A stretch of DNA of 64,000 nucleotides from Enterovibrio calviensis DSM 14347 (GTDB taxonomy: Bacteria > Pseudomonadota > Gammaproteobacteria > Enterobacterales > Vibrionaceae), in assembly GCF_000621165.1 (NCBI RefSeq), contig NZ_KK211217.1, positions 124,001 through 188,000 of the forward strand, in the 5' to 3' direction. The number at the start of each line of letters is the position of its first letter. Position 1 is the stretch's first letter. Position numbers and translations under genes: made by a program. This document shows positions 64,000-64,000 of the stretch, piece by piece. The notes beneath the pieces were generated by a model. It searched no databases. It saw only the letters and a program-made list of their open reading frames with translations, and had not been told where the DNA came from.

Positions 64000-64000
64000 C

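Overview
The window is a contiguous piece of chromosome from a gamma-proteobacterium of the family Vibrionaceae; the sequence does not settle the genus (Vibrio, Grimontia and Enterovibrio are all plausible). The evidence is the gene set and its order: a polar-flagellum cluster containing flhF and flhG, a che operon carrying parC and parP, a hubP/fimV-type polar organiser, tandem fadL genes beside fadIJ, and three copies of an ATACCCAAG...CTTGGGTAT imperfect palindrome of a type I recall as dispersed in vibrio genomes. Coding density is high and base composition looks even. I see no tRNA, rRNA, transposase, prophage or CRISPR array.

Region 1 (1-21550) is flagellum and chemotaxis. fliK (cut by the window edge), fliL, fliM and fliN are followed by an intrinsic terminator and a sigma-54-like promoter, then fliO, fliP, fliQ, fliR and flhB. 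A second sigma-54-like element precedes flhA-flhF-flhG-fliA-cheY-cheZ-cheA-cheB-parC-parP-cheW-DUF2802, a long series of tightly spaced or overlapping genes that builds the export gate, places and counts the polar flagellum, makes sigma-28 and carries most of the chemotaxis pathway. Facing it is a two-gene minus-strand unit, a FliK-like protein and a free-standing FlhB-C-like protein, with a very good sigma-28 promoter.

Region 2 (21672-29587) is the complete cytochrome c maturation operon ccmABCDEFGHI followed by mlaA. Region 3 (29684-38213) is fatty-acid use: two fadL genes, an ECF sigma factor with a DUF3379 partner, and fadIJ, with recognisable FadR- and FabR-type operators. Region 4 (38299-48747) holds housekeeping genes: an insulinase-family peptidase, sixA, smrB, prmB, aroC, a TRIC-family membrane protein, epmC, yfcL and mnmC. 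Region 5 (48943-63710) holds fabB with a probable FarS-type 3'UTR sRNA, pdxB, asd, hubP/fimV, truA, accD, folC, dedD, cvpA and purF. The last 118 bases contain the 3' end of an unidentified minus-strand gene.

Two themes stand out. First, a short acidic-amphipathic motif of the type [DE]-x-[IVFT]-D-x-L-L recurs in FliM, CheZ, CheA (three times, where a P2 domain would be expected), ParP and HubP, which suggests shared docking rules for CheY or for the MinD/ParA-like polar ATPases. Second, the control layer of the fatty-acid genes is dense: FadR-type sites at fadIJ and one fadL, FabR-type palindromes at the other fadL and at fabB, and a likely sRNA at the end of fabB.
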